A stretch of 64,000 nt of DNA. It comes from Halegenticoccus soli. GTDB lineage: Archaea > Halobacteriota > Halobacteria > Halobacteriales > Haloferacaceae. The notes under the pieces were generated by a model. That model was not told the origin of the DNA. It made no database searches and worked only from the letters and a program-made list of their open reading frames with translations. Shown one piece after another: positions 26,596-34,766 of this stretch (position 1 is the stretch's first letter; each line of letters opens with the position of its first letter). The stretch is from NCBI RefSeq assembly GCF_002844195.1, contig NZ_PEND01000005.1, positions 462,438 through 526,437 on the forward strand, in the 5' to 3' direction. A program made the position numbers and the translations under genes.

Positions 26596-26685
26596 ATGGT
26601 AGAGGGTAACACAACACACAATGGTCGGACTGAGCCGCCCGTGATCGAGTCGACGCCGACAGCGACGTCCGGAGGAGGGCGGTGA
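26596..26685 (+). CDS. Candidate 29-residue leader peptide of the symporter operon
   Basis: The ATG at 26596 is at leaderless distance from a TATA-like TTTATT. The frame encodes MVEGNTTHNGRTEPPV then IESTPTATSGGGR and stops with TGA at 26683-26685, overlapping the GTG at 26682 that can start the DUF4212 gene. A GGAGGAG stretch inside it would serve as ribosome-binding site for the downstream gene. It may be a translated leader that couples or regulates the operon, or only a 5' leader without coding function. No family is known to me. Confidence 0.35.
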   Translation: MVEGNTTHNGRTEPPVIESTPTATSGGGR

Positions 26686-26999
26686 GAATGGGCGAAGCGG
26701 AATCGGCGACCGAAACGAGAACGGAGCCGGAAACGGACGCCGCCCCCGCTCAACCGGACGTGAAGGAGTACTGGCGACGGAACCTGAGACTCATCGCCGG
26801 ACTGTTCGTCGTCTGGTTCGCCGTCTCGTTCCTGGCCGCGATCATCTTGGCCGAGCCGCTCACCGCCGTCACCATCGGCGAGTTGCCGCTCGCGTTCTGG
26901 TTTGCACAGCAGGGGGCGATCATCGTGTTCGTCCTCCTGATTTTCGTCTACGCGTGGCGAATGAACAAGCTCGACCGCGAGTTCGGGGTGGAGGATTAG
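26682..26999 (+). CDS. DUF4212 protein, small subunit of SSS symporter
   Basis: This 105-residue protein has an acidic N-terminus, then the DUF4212 signature (VKEYWRRNLRLIAGLFVVWF) and two transmembrane helices (about 35-57 and 70-95) before VYAWRMNKLDREFGVED. The family is always next to a sodium:solute symporter of the VC_2705 type and is called its small subunit. The stop is followed immediately by the symporter ATG (27000). Two starts are possible: GTG 26682, six bases after GGAGG, or ATG 26688. Confidence 0.88.
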   Translation: MRMGEAESATETRTEPETDAAPAQPDVKEYWRRNLRLIAGLFVVWFAVSFLAAIILAEPLTAVTIGELPLAFWFAQQGAIIVFVLLIFVYAWRMNKLDREFGVED

Positions 27000-28796
27000 A
27001 TGCTGTCCACGTCGTCCGTTGCGCCGATTTTCGCCCAGCTGGGGTTGGGTGTGAATACGTGGAGCTTGATTCTCATCGTGGGGACGTTGCTGATCTACTT
27101 CACCATCGCCATCGTGATGCACGTCGCAGACCCGGACGATTTCTACGTCGCGGGACGAACGATCCCGGCGACGGTTAACGGCGCCGCGGTGGCGGCCGAC
27201 TGGATGTCCGCCGCCTCGTTCATCTCGCTCGCGGGACTGATTTCGATCCTGGGATTCGACGGCGCGATATACCTTCTCGGCTGGACCGGCGGGTACGTCG
27301 TCCTCGCCCTGTTGATCGCGCCGTACCTCCGGAAGTACGGCCAGTACACGATTCCCGACTTCATCGGCGATCGGTACTACTCGAACACGGCGCGCGGTGT
27401 CGCCGCCCTCGCAACGCTTTTCGTCTCTCTCACCTACATCGCCGGGCAGATGCGCGGCGTCGGGATCGTCCTCAGTCGATTCCTCGGGGTCAACATTACG
27501 CTCGGCATCATCGTCGCACTCGGCCTCGTCGCTCTCATCGGCGTGATCGGCGGGATGAAGGCGATCACCTGGACCCAGGCGGTCCAGTACACGGTCCTGA
27601 TCACGGCCTTCCTGATCGTGACGGTCGCGATTTCGCTGAACCTCACGGGGAACCCCTTCCCCCAGGCGGCGCTCGTCACGAGCGACATCGCGACGCGGCT
27701 CAGCCAGCTCCAGGCGGACATCCAGATGGGTCGGTACATCGTGCCGTTCCGCGAGTACACCCAGTGGCAGGTCTTTGCGATCGCGCTGACGCTCATGATC
27801 GGCACGGCCGGACTCCCGCACGTGATCATGCGCTTTTACACGGTGCCGAGCGCGTCCGACGCGCGCCTCTCGGCGGGGTACGCGTTGTTCTTCATCGCGC
27901 TTCTCTATCTGAGCGCGCCCGTGCTCGCCATCTTCGCGAAATTCAACCTGATCCAGACGCTCAACGGCACGCCGGTCTCTCAAGCGAGGAGCATTCCCTG
28001 GGTGCAGCGGTGGTCCGAAACCGGGTTGCTCACCATCCAGGACAAGAACGGCGACGGCGTCATTCAGATGACTCAGGGCCTCACCTCCCAGGCCAGCGAA
28101 GTCGTTTTGGATCCGGACATCATCGTGCTTTCGACGCCGGAGGTCGCCGGGCTCGCACCTATCGTCATCGGCCTGGTCGCCGCAGGTGGGCTGGCCGCGG
28201 CTCTCTCGACCGCCGACGGACTGCTCATTGCGATGTCGAGCGCGGTTTCGCACGACATCTACTACAAGATTTTCCGCCAGGACGCCACCGAGCGCGAGCG
28301 GCTCATCGTCGCTCGGATCGTCATCCTGATCGCAGCCGTCGTCGCGGCGTACCTCGGGATCAACCCGCCGGGATTCGTCGCGGAAGTCGTCGCGATCGCC
28401 TTCGGCATCGCCGCGGCGAGTCTCTTTCCGCCGATCCTGTTGGGCGTCTTCGATCAGCGGATGAACAAGGAAGGCGCCATCGCGGGCCTGCTCGTTGGCC
28501 TGAGCTTCACGCTGATCATGGTAATCCTGATGACCGCGGACGCGGTGCTCGGATTCCAAGAACCGATCGTCACCACTTTCCTCGGTCTCGAAAAGCAGAG
28601 CGTCGGGCTCATCGGCGCGGTGCTCAACTTCGCCGTCGCGCTGACCGTCTCGCGGGTGACTCCCGCGCCGCCAGAGGAGATCGCCGAGATGGTGGAGGAG
28701 ATTCGGCTCCCGCGCGGATCAGCCGACGTTGCCACTACCGCGGTCGACGGGGGTTTCGAAACCGACGGCGGTGAGAGGCGGAGGGAGACGAACTGA
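27000..28796 (+). CDS. SSS-family sodium:solute symporter (VC_2705 type)
   Basis: The protein has 598 residues and about 13 transmembrane helices. Family features are DPDDFYVAGRTIPATVNGAAVAADWMSAASF near the N-terminus (Na+ site region), GTAGLPHVIMRFY, and a C-terminal half with GLAAALSTADGLLIAMSSA. It imports a carboxylate such as acetate or propionate, or a related solute, with Na+; the exact substrate cannot be read from sequence. A loop at about residues 345-356 reads DKNGDGVIQMTQ, resembling an EF-hand-like Ca2+ loop. It is directly joined to DUF4212, which is diagnostic of this subfamily. The tail is charged and cytoplasmic. Confidence 0.9.
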   Translation: MLSTSSVAPIFAQLGLGVNTWSLILIVGTLLIYFTIAIVMHVADPDDFYVAGRTIPATVNGAAVAADWMSAASFISLAGLISILGFDGAIYLLGWTGGYVVLALLIAPYLRKYGQYTIPDFIGDRYYSNTARGVAALATLFVSLTYIAGQMRGVGIVLSRFLGVNITLGIIVALGLVALIGVIGGMKAITWTQAVQYTVLITAFLIVTVAISLNLTGNPFPQAALVTSDIATRLSQLQADIQMGRYIVPFREYTQWQVFAIALTLMIGTAGLPHVIMRFYTVPSASDARLSAGYALFFIALLYLSAPVLAIFAKFNLIQTLNGTPVSQARSIPWVQRWSETGLLTIQDKNGDGVIQMTQGLTSQASEVVLDPDIIVLSTPEVAGLAPIVIGLVAAGGLAAALSTADGLLIAMSSAVSHDIYYKIFRQDATERERLIVARIVILIAAVVAAYLGINPPGFVAEVVAIAFGIAAASLFPPILLGVFDQRMNKEGAIAGLLVGLSFTLIMVILMTADAVLGFQEPIVTTFLGLEKQSVGLIGAVLNFAVALTVSRVTPAPPEEIAEMVEEIRLPRGSADVATTAVDGGFETDGGERRRETN

Positions 28797-28822
28797 CGGC
28801 TGTCGCCTTCCCAGCGTCATCT

Positions 28823-29236
28823 ATGTACCGACCGCCTCTACCGGAACTCGCGTTGCTCTCGATTCGGAGAACGCTGGGCGTCTCGCTCGTCCTCTACGCC
28901 TTCTACCTCGGCTTACACTACCTGAGCGGCTATCCCTTTCTTACGCCTACCGACGTAGTCACCGTACTCGCGCTCGTGTTCGCCGGCACGTGGCTCGGAA
29001 TCGGATTTAGCCTGGTAGCGCCGCTCCCCGAAGAGCGGGGGTTGCCGCGAGTCGTTCGGACGATCCTCTTGACAGTCCCCGCACTGGGTATCGGCGTCGC
29101 GTTGCAGATCTTTCTCAAAGGCGCTCGCTCCGACATGGCCTTGTACGCGATCTTCGCCCTGGCCGCGTGGCTCGGTTCGACATTCGTTCGGGAAGAAGGG
29201 TCGGATGAATCTCATGGGGGAACCCTGAGAGTGTGA
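28823..29236 (+). CDS. Small four-helix membrane protein, unknown function
   Basis: This 137-residue protein has four hydrophobic segments (about 13-32, 42-64, 77-96 and 103-120) and charged ends. It starts MYRPPLPELALLSIRRTL and ends REEGSDESHGGTLRV. I recognise no family. It begins 27 bases after the symporter in the same direction and may be co-transcribed, possibly an accessory membrane factor. The following 260 bases contain no supported gene. Confidence 0.65.
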   Translation: MYRPPLPELALLSIRRTLGVSLVLYAFYLGLHYLSGYPFLTPTDVVTVLALVFAGTWLGIGFSLVAPLPEERGLPRVVRTILLTVPALGIGVALQIFLKGARSDMALYAIFALAAWLGSTFVREEGSDESHGGTLRV

Positions 29237-29496
29237 GAGCCGCGTCTGTCAAGCGCAGCGGGTCCACTCCAGCAGTAGGCTGAAGGACTATCTTCAGACA
29301 CTCTTCTCACAACTTTCCGGAGTTCCGTAGTAGAGGAGAGGGGGAGCCAGAAAGGGTGCCTAAGCGGCCAAGTGCTATCCCCCTCTATCTGCTCGGGTAG
29401 AGGTTTGAGATCGGCATCCACCCCGTCAAGGACGAGGCTTTGGCCTTGAGAATCACGTAGTGGCCGAAGGCACAGAAGCGTACTTTCGAAATCTGA

Positions 29497-30456
29497 TCAA
29501 CGAGAGATGCGCTCGCCGGCACCAGTTCGACCGTGAGTACAGACCGCGAGCGCACCAAGGAGACCGGCCTTTGAGCCGAGTTCGCTGAGTTGAATTGGTG
29601 GAACGGGGACGAGTGCCTTTTCTCGTACGTGATCTTCGAGGGGATCGAGTATCTCTGACGGATTATTAATTGGAACGCTTCCGCCAAAGGTGACAGTACC
29701 GGGGTTTAGAACGTTAAGTAACGAGCTGAGAGCAACTGCATTGTATCGGCCAATTTCGTCGAGATAATCCTGCGCAACCGCGTCCCCGGTACGAGCTACC
29801 TCGAAGAGATCATTCGCCGTAAATCGAGTGAGTTGGTCCAATCCTGTCTCGCGTTTCTCATCTTTGAGCTTTTGAATGACAAATTGCTCGATTCCTTCTC
29901 CGGAACAGTATGCTTCCCACGCGCCGGGGACTCCGGACGCGGACAGAGAAGCGTCTTCGGAAACCGTGATCATGCCAACTTCACCAGCAAATCCGTCTTC
30001 ACCACGAAGGAGTTGGGCACGGTCGACGATTCCTGCGCCGATTCCGGACCCGATGTTGACGTGAAGGAGAGACGTGTACTCGCGTCCTGCTCCGAAATAG
30101 TACTCCGCCAGCGCTGCGGCGTTGACGTCGTTCTCGAGGTAGACGTCGATAGCAAATCGGTCTACTAGCTCGTCTCGAACGTCGAGATTCGTTAAATCTC
30201 GGACACCCATTCTCGTGTCGAAGCGAGCGATGATACCTCTCTTTTGATCGACTAACCCCGTAGTCGCGATACAAATACTTTCGATCGAACCGTCAGCTTG
30301 ATCGATTAATTCAGCCGTGCTAGCGAGGAGTCGATCAACTACTCCTTCACACGGCGTTTTCCGGGTATAGATCGGCGTCGCGAACTCACCGCCGGACGTA
30401 GCGAGAGCGTACCTGAAATTCGTACTTCCAATATCGAAGACCGCATGCTGAGTCAT
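29497..30456 (-). CDS. ROK-family sugar kinase-like protein
   Basis: This 319-residue protein shows the ROK/ASKHA pattern: phosphate-1 motif FDIGSTNFRYAL at the N-terminus, ENDVNAAALAEYYFGAG with the catalytic-type Asp, phosphate-2 HVNIGSGIGAGIV, GFAGEVGMITV, and an adenosine motif NPGTVTFGGSVP. The usual ROK zinc site (His in GEIGH and CxCGxxGCxE) is absent: here GEVGM and SASGVPGAWEAY. It has no N-terminal HTH, so it is a kinase rather than a NagC/XylR repressor. I chose ATG 30456 because TTTATTAA at 30481-30488 lies 27 bases before it; ATG 30471 is the alternative. The substrate is perhaps glucose or another hexose. Confidence 0.82.
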   Translation of the reverse strand: MTQHAVFDIGSTNFRYALATSGGEFATPIYTRKTPCEGVVDRLLASTAELIDQADGSIESICIATTGLVDQKRGIIARFDTRMGVRDLTNLDVRDELVDRFAIDVYLENDVNAAALAEYYFGAGREYTSLLHVNIGSGIGAGIVDRAQLLRGEDGFAGEVGMITVSEDASLSASGVPGAWEAYCSGEGIEQFVIQKLKDEKRETGLDQLTRFTANDLFEVARTGDAVAQDYLDEIGRYNAVALSSLLNVLNPGTVTFGGSVPINNPSEILDPLEDHVREKALVPVPPIQLSELGSKAGLLGALAVCTHGRTGAGERISR

Positions 30457-30480
30457 TAAACGGGTTTTCACGACGGTTTG

Positions 30481-30488
30481 TTAATAAA
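30481..30488 (-). promoter_or_regulatory. TATA box for ROK kinase gene
   Basis: On the minus strand TTTATTAA is about 27 bases before ATG 30456, indicating a leaderless transcript. Confidence 0.55.
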
Positions 30489-30821
30489 TTCATAGAAACT
30501 CGTATAGAAAAAGGTTGGGTTTGTGATGCTTACAGACTACGTTCCCGTTCTGAAGAAGCACCGCAGCGAACAGAGTGAACGAGGAACGCATTAGGAGGGG
30601 GGAATACAGCCGTACGCAATATCAATCTAAACGTGTCTCTTCGAGTTCGTTCACGGTTCCCGTGAAAGGGAAGAGGGAAATCACGCGTTAAGCATTGTCA
30701 AGTACGTTGTACCCGCTGCGTCAAGAGATGTGGACCAACTCGGCTCGCGTCAACCTGTTCTCAAATGAGTTTGTTCCGATAAGTGCGGGTTCCTGACCGT
30801 TTGGAGTCACGAGTGCCAGAG
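30489..30821. other. Gene-free stretch
   Basis: No gene or stable structure is supported between the ROK kinase promoter and the Lrp/AsnC gene. Confidence 0.4.
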
Positions 30822-31325
30822 TTACTCCGTGTTCGACTGCAGGTCGAGTTCGAGCAGGGTGTCGAAGTGGTACGCGTGTATCGGATTCTGCTCCTCTTTA
30901 ATCGTCGCAATGACGAACTTCGAACTCGTCCGTTCGACACCGTCGATGGCCTCATACTCCTCGATCAATCGCTGGACGAACGCGCCGTTCGGGAGGTGCG
31001 CAACGACGATGAAGTCGGTGTCGCCCATCGTGAAGTAGACGTCCGAAACGCCGTCTATCTCGCCGAGTCTCGATCCGACGCTCTCGTGGTACCCCTCGGC
31101 GAACTCGGCCAATACTTCAGTTATGACGGTGACGTCGAGACCGATTGCGGCGGCGTCAAGTTCGTACAGGTCGTTCTTGAGGACTCCCGCCTCCCGGAGT
31201 TTATTCAACCGGTAGTGGATAGTCGATTTCGGAATCCCAGTCTCGCTCTCGATGTGCTTCGGGCTCGGAGTACCGAGCCCGTACACCGCCTTGAGGATCG
31301 CGAGGTCGCGTGCGTCCACGGTCAC
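30822..31325 (-). CDS. Lrp/AsnC-family transcription regulator
   Basis: The protein has 167 residues. An N-terminal helix-turn-helix (residues about 1-55; TVDARDLAILKAVYG, then GIPKSTIHYRLNKLREAGVL) is followed by the AsnC ligand-binding (RAM) domain (about 70-150; GEIDGVSDVYFTMGDTDFIVVAHLP). The family forms octamers and senses amino acids or related compounds. The gene lies about 110 bases downstream of the carbamoylase-type gene on the same strand, and opposite the amide transporter operon, so it is the likely local regulator. The start is a GTG at 31325 because the HTH domain begins there; the open frame upstream is arginine-rich and not family-like. Confidence 0.88.
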   Translation of the reverse strand: MTVDARDLAILKAVYGLGTPSPKHIESETGIPKSTIHYRLNKLREAGVLKNDLYELDAAAIGLDVTVITEVLAEFAEGYHESVGSRLGEIDGVSDVYFTMGDTDFIVVAHLPNGAFVQRLIEEYEAIDGVERTSSKFVIATIKEEQNPIHAYHFDTLLELDLQSNTE

Positions 31326-31434
31326 GACACCTCGTAACCCCGGGTGGCGTACGGCGCTACAGGTCCGTCTGGACAGGTCGACCTCGGAGCGCGCTCGCGT
31401 ACCCCACGGCGGGGCGACGGCGAAACGGCGGCCA

Positions 31435-32694
31435 TCACGCGGTCTCCCGCCCGTCGGACGCCGCGGGCGCACCGGCGAGTCGCCGAACCGCCTCCGCGAA
31501 CGCGTCTGCCCCTGCAACGGCGTCTGTCCACTTGGTGAACTCCCGTTCGTTGTGGGTCTTCCCGTCGACGCTCGGCACGAAGACGAGTCCTGCGTCGGTC
31601 AGATCCGCCAGGTACGACGCGTCGTGTCCCGCGCCGCCGATCATGCGCACGGACGATCGACCGACCGCCTCCGCGGCCGCCTCGATCGCGTCGCAGACCC
31701 ACGGGGAGAACTCGGTGTGGGGGATCCGCCACAGTTCGTCGAGCTCGTAGGTCGTCCCCTCGCGCTCGCACGCGGCCGCCAGTTCGGCGTCGACCCGCTC
31801 GACGCCGGCGGCGACGACGTCCTCGTCGTACGACCGGAGGTCGACGGTGAACGTCGCCCGGTCGGGGATCACGTTGACGGAGTTCGGTTCGACGCGGAAC
31901 TCGCCGACGGTCGTCACGGCGTCGTCCGCGAGGCGGCCGGCCAGGCGGCGGACGCCCGTGACCACGTCCGCGGCCGCGACGAGGGCGTCAGACCGCGTGT
32001 GCATGGGCGACGGGCCCGCGTGGTCGGCGTCGCCGCGGACGGTCGCCTCCAGCCACGCCATCCCGAGGATGCCCTCGACGACGCCGATCTCCCGCTCCCG
32101 TTCTTCGAGAACCGGCCCCTGCTCGACGTGCAGTTCGAGGTAGGCGTGCGGCGTCTCGGTCGGGCCGCAGGGCGACTCGCCTCGGTATCCGATCTCCGAG
32201 AGCGCCTCCGCGACGGTCGTCCCGTCGGCGTCGGCCGTTTCGAGGACCACGTCGACGTCGTGGGTGCCGACGTAGGCGCCGCTCCCCATCAGCGCGGGTT
32301 TGAAACGCGCGCCCTCCTCGTTCGTCCAGTTGACGATCTCGATCGGTCGCTCGGTCACAAGGTTGGCGTCCTCGAACGATCGAAGGGTCTCCAGCGCGGT
32401 GAGCACGCCGAGCTGGCCGTCGAACCGCCCTCCGTACGGCTGTGAGTCCAAGTGCGACCCCACGAGGATCGGCGCCGCGTCCGGATCCGCTCCCTCCCGC
32501 CGGCCGAAGACGTTGCCGACCTCGTCGATACGAACCGACAGGCCGAGCGATTCGAGGTCGGCGACGAACCGGTCTCTCGCTTCGCCGTCCGCGGCCGAGA
32601 GAGCCAGACGGTGGAGTCCGCCGTTGTCGGTCGCGCCGATCGCCGAGTACCGTTCGAACGCCGCTCTGAATCGCTCCCGATCAATGCGTACCAT
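31435..32694 (-). CDS. M20-type carbamoylase/allantoate amidohydrolase-like
   Basis: This 419-residue Zn-dependent hydrolase is of the N-carbamoyl-L-amino-acid hydrolase/allantoate deiminase/beta-ureidopropionase group. Metal ligands are seen in GSHLDSQ (His), GRFDGQLGV (Asp), NWTNEEGARF (Glu), LHVEQGP (His) and GKTHNERE (His). The dimer-domain residues around GDADHAGPSPMHTRSD are present. These enzymes release CO2 and ammonia, or cleave carbamoyl groups, in hydantoin, purine or pyrimidine catabolism. A TATA-rich promoter (32716-32728, minus strand) is 27 bases from the ATG and back to back with the transporter promoter, so both directions may be controlled together, probably by the adjacent Lrp protein. 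Confidence 0.9.
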   Translation of the reverse strand: MVRIDRERFRAAFERYSAIGATDNGGLHRLALSAADGEARDRFVADLESLGLSVRIDEVGNVFGRREGADPDAAPILVGSHLDSQPYGGRFDGQLGVLTALETLRSFEDANLVTERPIEIVNWTNEEGARFKPALMGSGAYVGTHDVDVVLETADADGTTVAEALSEIGYRGESPCGPTETPHAYLELHVEQGPVLEEREREIGVVEGILGMAWLEATVRGDADHAGPSPMHTRSDALVAAADVVTGVRRLAGRLADDAVTTVGEFRVEPNSVNVIPDRATFTVDLRSYDEDVVAAGVERVDAELAAACEREGTTYELDELWRIPHTEFSPWVCDAIEAAAEAVGRSSVRMIGGAGHDASYLADLTDAGLVFVPSVDGKTHNEREFTKWTDAVAGADAFAEAVRRLAGAPAASDGRETA

Positions 32695-32715
32695 GATACT
32701 GGTCGGGGAACCAGC

Positions 32716-32728
32716 GTATTTATTTTTT
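32716..32728 (-). promoter_or_regulatory. TATA box for carbamoylase-type gene
   Basis: On the minus strand AAAAAATAAATAC is centred 27 bases before ATG 32694. Confidence 0.6.
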
Positions 32729-32805
32729 GTTCAAAATGTTTATTATCTGCTGAACAGAGTTCCGATAGCGCTCGTTGATTGGAGCTGTGGCCAACAATGT
32801 ACGAT

Positions 32806-32816
32806 AGTTTTATAAC
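32806..32816 (+). promoter_or_regulatory. TATA box for ABC transporter operon
   Basis: The AGTTTTATAAC stretch is centred about 26 bases before ATG 32838, implying a leaderless transcript divergent from the carbamoylase gene. Confidence 0.6.
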
Positions 32817-32837
32817 CGTTCTGTCGCATCTGCTGCC

Positions 32838-34133
32838 ATGGTGGATGATAACAACACGTCCGGAACGGGGAGGCGCGAGTTCCTCCGCGTTGGCGGAGCA
32901 GCAGTCGGGCTCGGCTCGCTCGCCGGGTGCCTCGAAGGAGCGATCAGCGGCGGTGGTGGCGGCGACGGCGGCCTCACCATCGGATTCTACGGCCCGTTCT
33001 CCGGCCCGGCGTCGAACATCGGCGAGCAGAAGCGGATGGCCGCCAGGCTCTCGAAGGATCTGATAAACGAGGACGGCGGGGTCCACGGCCAGGACGTCGA
33101 ATTGATCTTTGGCGATTCGGAGTCCCAACCGTCGGCGGGACGGAACGAGGTGAACCGCCTCATCCAGGGAGAGGGTGCCGACGTCATCGGCGGCGGCTTT
33201 CATAGCGACGTCGCGCTGGCCACGGTTGAGGTGACGAGCCAGCAGGAGACACCCCAGATAATCGACGAGGCCGTGTCGAACGAAATCGTGCAGAAAATCA
33301 ACGACCGAGATATGTGGAACGTGTTTAAGACGGCGCCCCCGTCGGAAGCGTACGCCGTTGGTTGGAAGCAGCTCATCACGGAGTTCCAGGAGCGGGAGAT
33401 CGGCTACTTCCCGTACGAAAACAAGACCATCGCGCTCATCGGTGAGGACACGTCCTACGGGCTCTCCATCATGGATCTCATGCAGGACGAACTCGACCAG
33501 ATCGGGTGGAACGTCGTCTCGCAGGACGAGGTGAGCCTCGACGAGACCGACTTCACCTCACTGCTCTCGCGCATCAAGTCGAACGATCCCGACGTGGTGT
33601 GGGCCGTCCAGACCTCTTCGACCGGCGCCGGCAACCTCGCGAACCAGTTCGCGGGGACGGGCTTCGAGGGAGTACACTTCTTCCATAACTACGGGCTCAC
33701 CATCGACGAAGCGCGCAACACCGCGGGCGACAGCGCCGACGGCGCGGTGACGCTTCTGAACGCGGGACGCGTCGACAAACTGCTCGAAGAGCAGGGCGTC
33801 CTCCAGGCGTGGAACGACCGGTACGACGCCGACATGACGGGGAGCGCCGCGCTCTCGTACCAGAACGTGAAGGTCATCGCAGAGTACGTCAAGGCGTTCG
33901 ACGGCCTCGACGCCTTTCGCTCGGCCAGCGTCGAGGAGTGGCAACGGACGGTCATCGACCACGACCCCATCAAGGGCGGAACGGGGTACATCGACTTCCA
34001 GGACAATCACCAGGCGGCCTGGGGCGGTTCGGACACGCAGCCGGCGCTCGGCTACCAGGTGCTCGGCGGCGAACTCGCGTTCGTCTGGCCGTTCGACCTC
34101 GCCGCCGAGGAGTTCGACGAGAGCGTCTACTGA
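32838..34133 (+). CDS. ABC transporter substrate-binding lipoprotein (branched-chain/amide type)
   Basis: The protein has 431 residues. The Tat motif GRREFLRVGG and lipobox SLAGC (Cys about 34) are followed by a glycine-rich linker and a periplasmic-binding-protein type I (Peripla_BP_6) domain: TIGFYGPFSGPASNIGEQ, then VIGGGFHSDVALATVEV, then a C-terminal lobe ending WPFDLAAEEFDESVY. It captures the substrate outside the cell for the ATPases and permeases at 36227-39580. In this family, substrates include branched-chain amino acids, urea and short amides; the enzyme neighbours suggest an amide or N-substituted amino acid. Confidence 0.9.
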   Translation: MVDDNNTSGTGRREFLRVGGAAVGLGSLAGCLEGAISGGGGGDGGLTIGFYGPFSGPASNIGEQKRMAARLSKDLINEDGGVHGQDVELIFGDSESQPSAGRNEVNRLIQGEGADVIGGGFHSDVALATVEVTSQQETPQIIDEAVSNEIVQKINDRDMWNVFKTAPPSEAYAVGWKQLITEFQEREIGYFPYENKTIALIGEDTSYGLSIMDLMQDELDQIGWNVVSQDEVSLDETDFTSLLSRIKSNDPDVVWAVQTSSTGAGNLANQFAGTGFEGVHFFHNYGLTIDEARNTAGDSADGAVTLLNAGRVDKLLEEQGVLQAWNDRYDADMTGSAALSYQNVKVIAEYVKAFDGLDAFRSASVEEWQRTVIDHDPIKGGTGYIDFQDNHQAAWGGSDTQPALGYQVLGGELAFVWPFDLAAEEFDESVY

Positions 34134-34181
34134 ACGCGGTGACGGGCGGCCGACGCCGACCCAGCTACGGATCAAAACACC

Positions 34182-34607
34182 ATGGAAATCAGGGAAGTCG
34201 ACACCGACGCCGCTCGCCGGGAGGCGTTTCCGGTCCTCCGGGAGCTCCGGGATCACCTCGACCGCGAGCGCTTCGAGGAACTGTACGCCGAGATGGAGGC
34301 GGAGGGCTACCGCCTCTTCGCCCGCTACGACGGCGACGACCCCGTCGCGGTCGCGGGCGTCAAGATCTCGACGAACTTCTACCTCGGCCGACACGCATAC
34401 GTGTACGACCTCGTCACGACGGCCGACCGCCGATCCGAGGGACACGGCGAGGCCCTCCTCCGGTTCGTCCACGAGTGGGCGCGCGATCGGGGGTGCGACG
34501 CCGTCGAACTCGAATCCGGCCTCTGGCGCGACGACGCTCACCGGTTCTACACCGAGCGGATGGGCTACGACACCTACTGTTACTCGTTCAAATATGATCT
34601 CGATTGA
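34182..34607 (+). CDS. GNAT-family N-acetyltransferase
   Basis: This 141-residue compact GNAT domain starts MEIREVDTDAARREAFPVL. The acetyl-CoA-binding strand and loop read VYDLVTTADRRSEGHGEALLR (variant of Q/RxxGxG/A), and the C-terminal part DAVELESGLWRDDAHRFYTERMGY is typical. It is presumably cytoplasmic and acetylates a small amine or amino acid. It lies between the binding protein and the amidase in the transporter operon, so its substrate may be related to the imported compound. It overlaps no other gene; spacing to the upstream stop is 48 bases. Confidence 0.85.
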   Translation: MEIREVDTDAARREAFPVLRELRDHLDRERFEELYAEMEAEGYRLFARYDGDDPVAVAGVKISTNFYLGRHAYVYDLVTTADRRSEGHGEALLRFVHEWARDRGCDAVELESGLWRDDAHRFYTERMGYDTYCYSFKYDLD

Positions 34608-34766
34608 GAACGCGCCGCCCGCGAGGGCGGCACCGGACACCGACGCACAGAACGCCAACGTTCCCGACGCGGATCCAGCGCGCGGACGTCGGCGTCGACG
34701 ACCGACGCACCCGCCGCTTCCGCGTTTCAGCCGGTCGCGGCGCGCCGAGGAGGAGCCCGTCGGCGA

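Noticed and set aside
26499..28559. 686-codon minus-strand frame opposite the symporter
   Set aside because: The plus strand encodes an unmistakable SSS symporter with membrane helices; the antisense frame is hydrophilic and arginine-rich.
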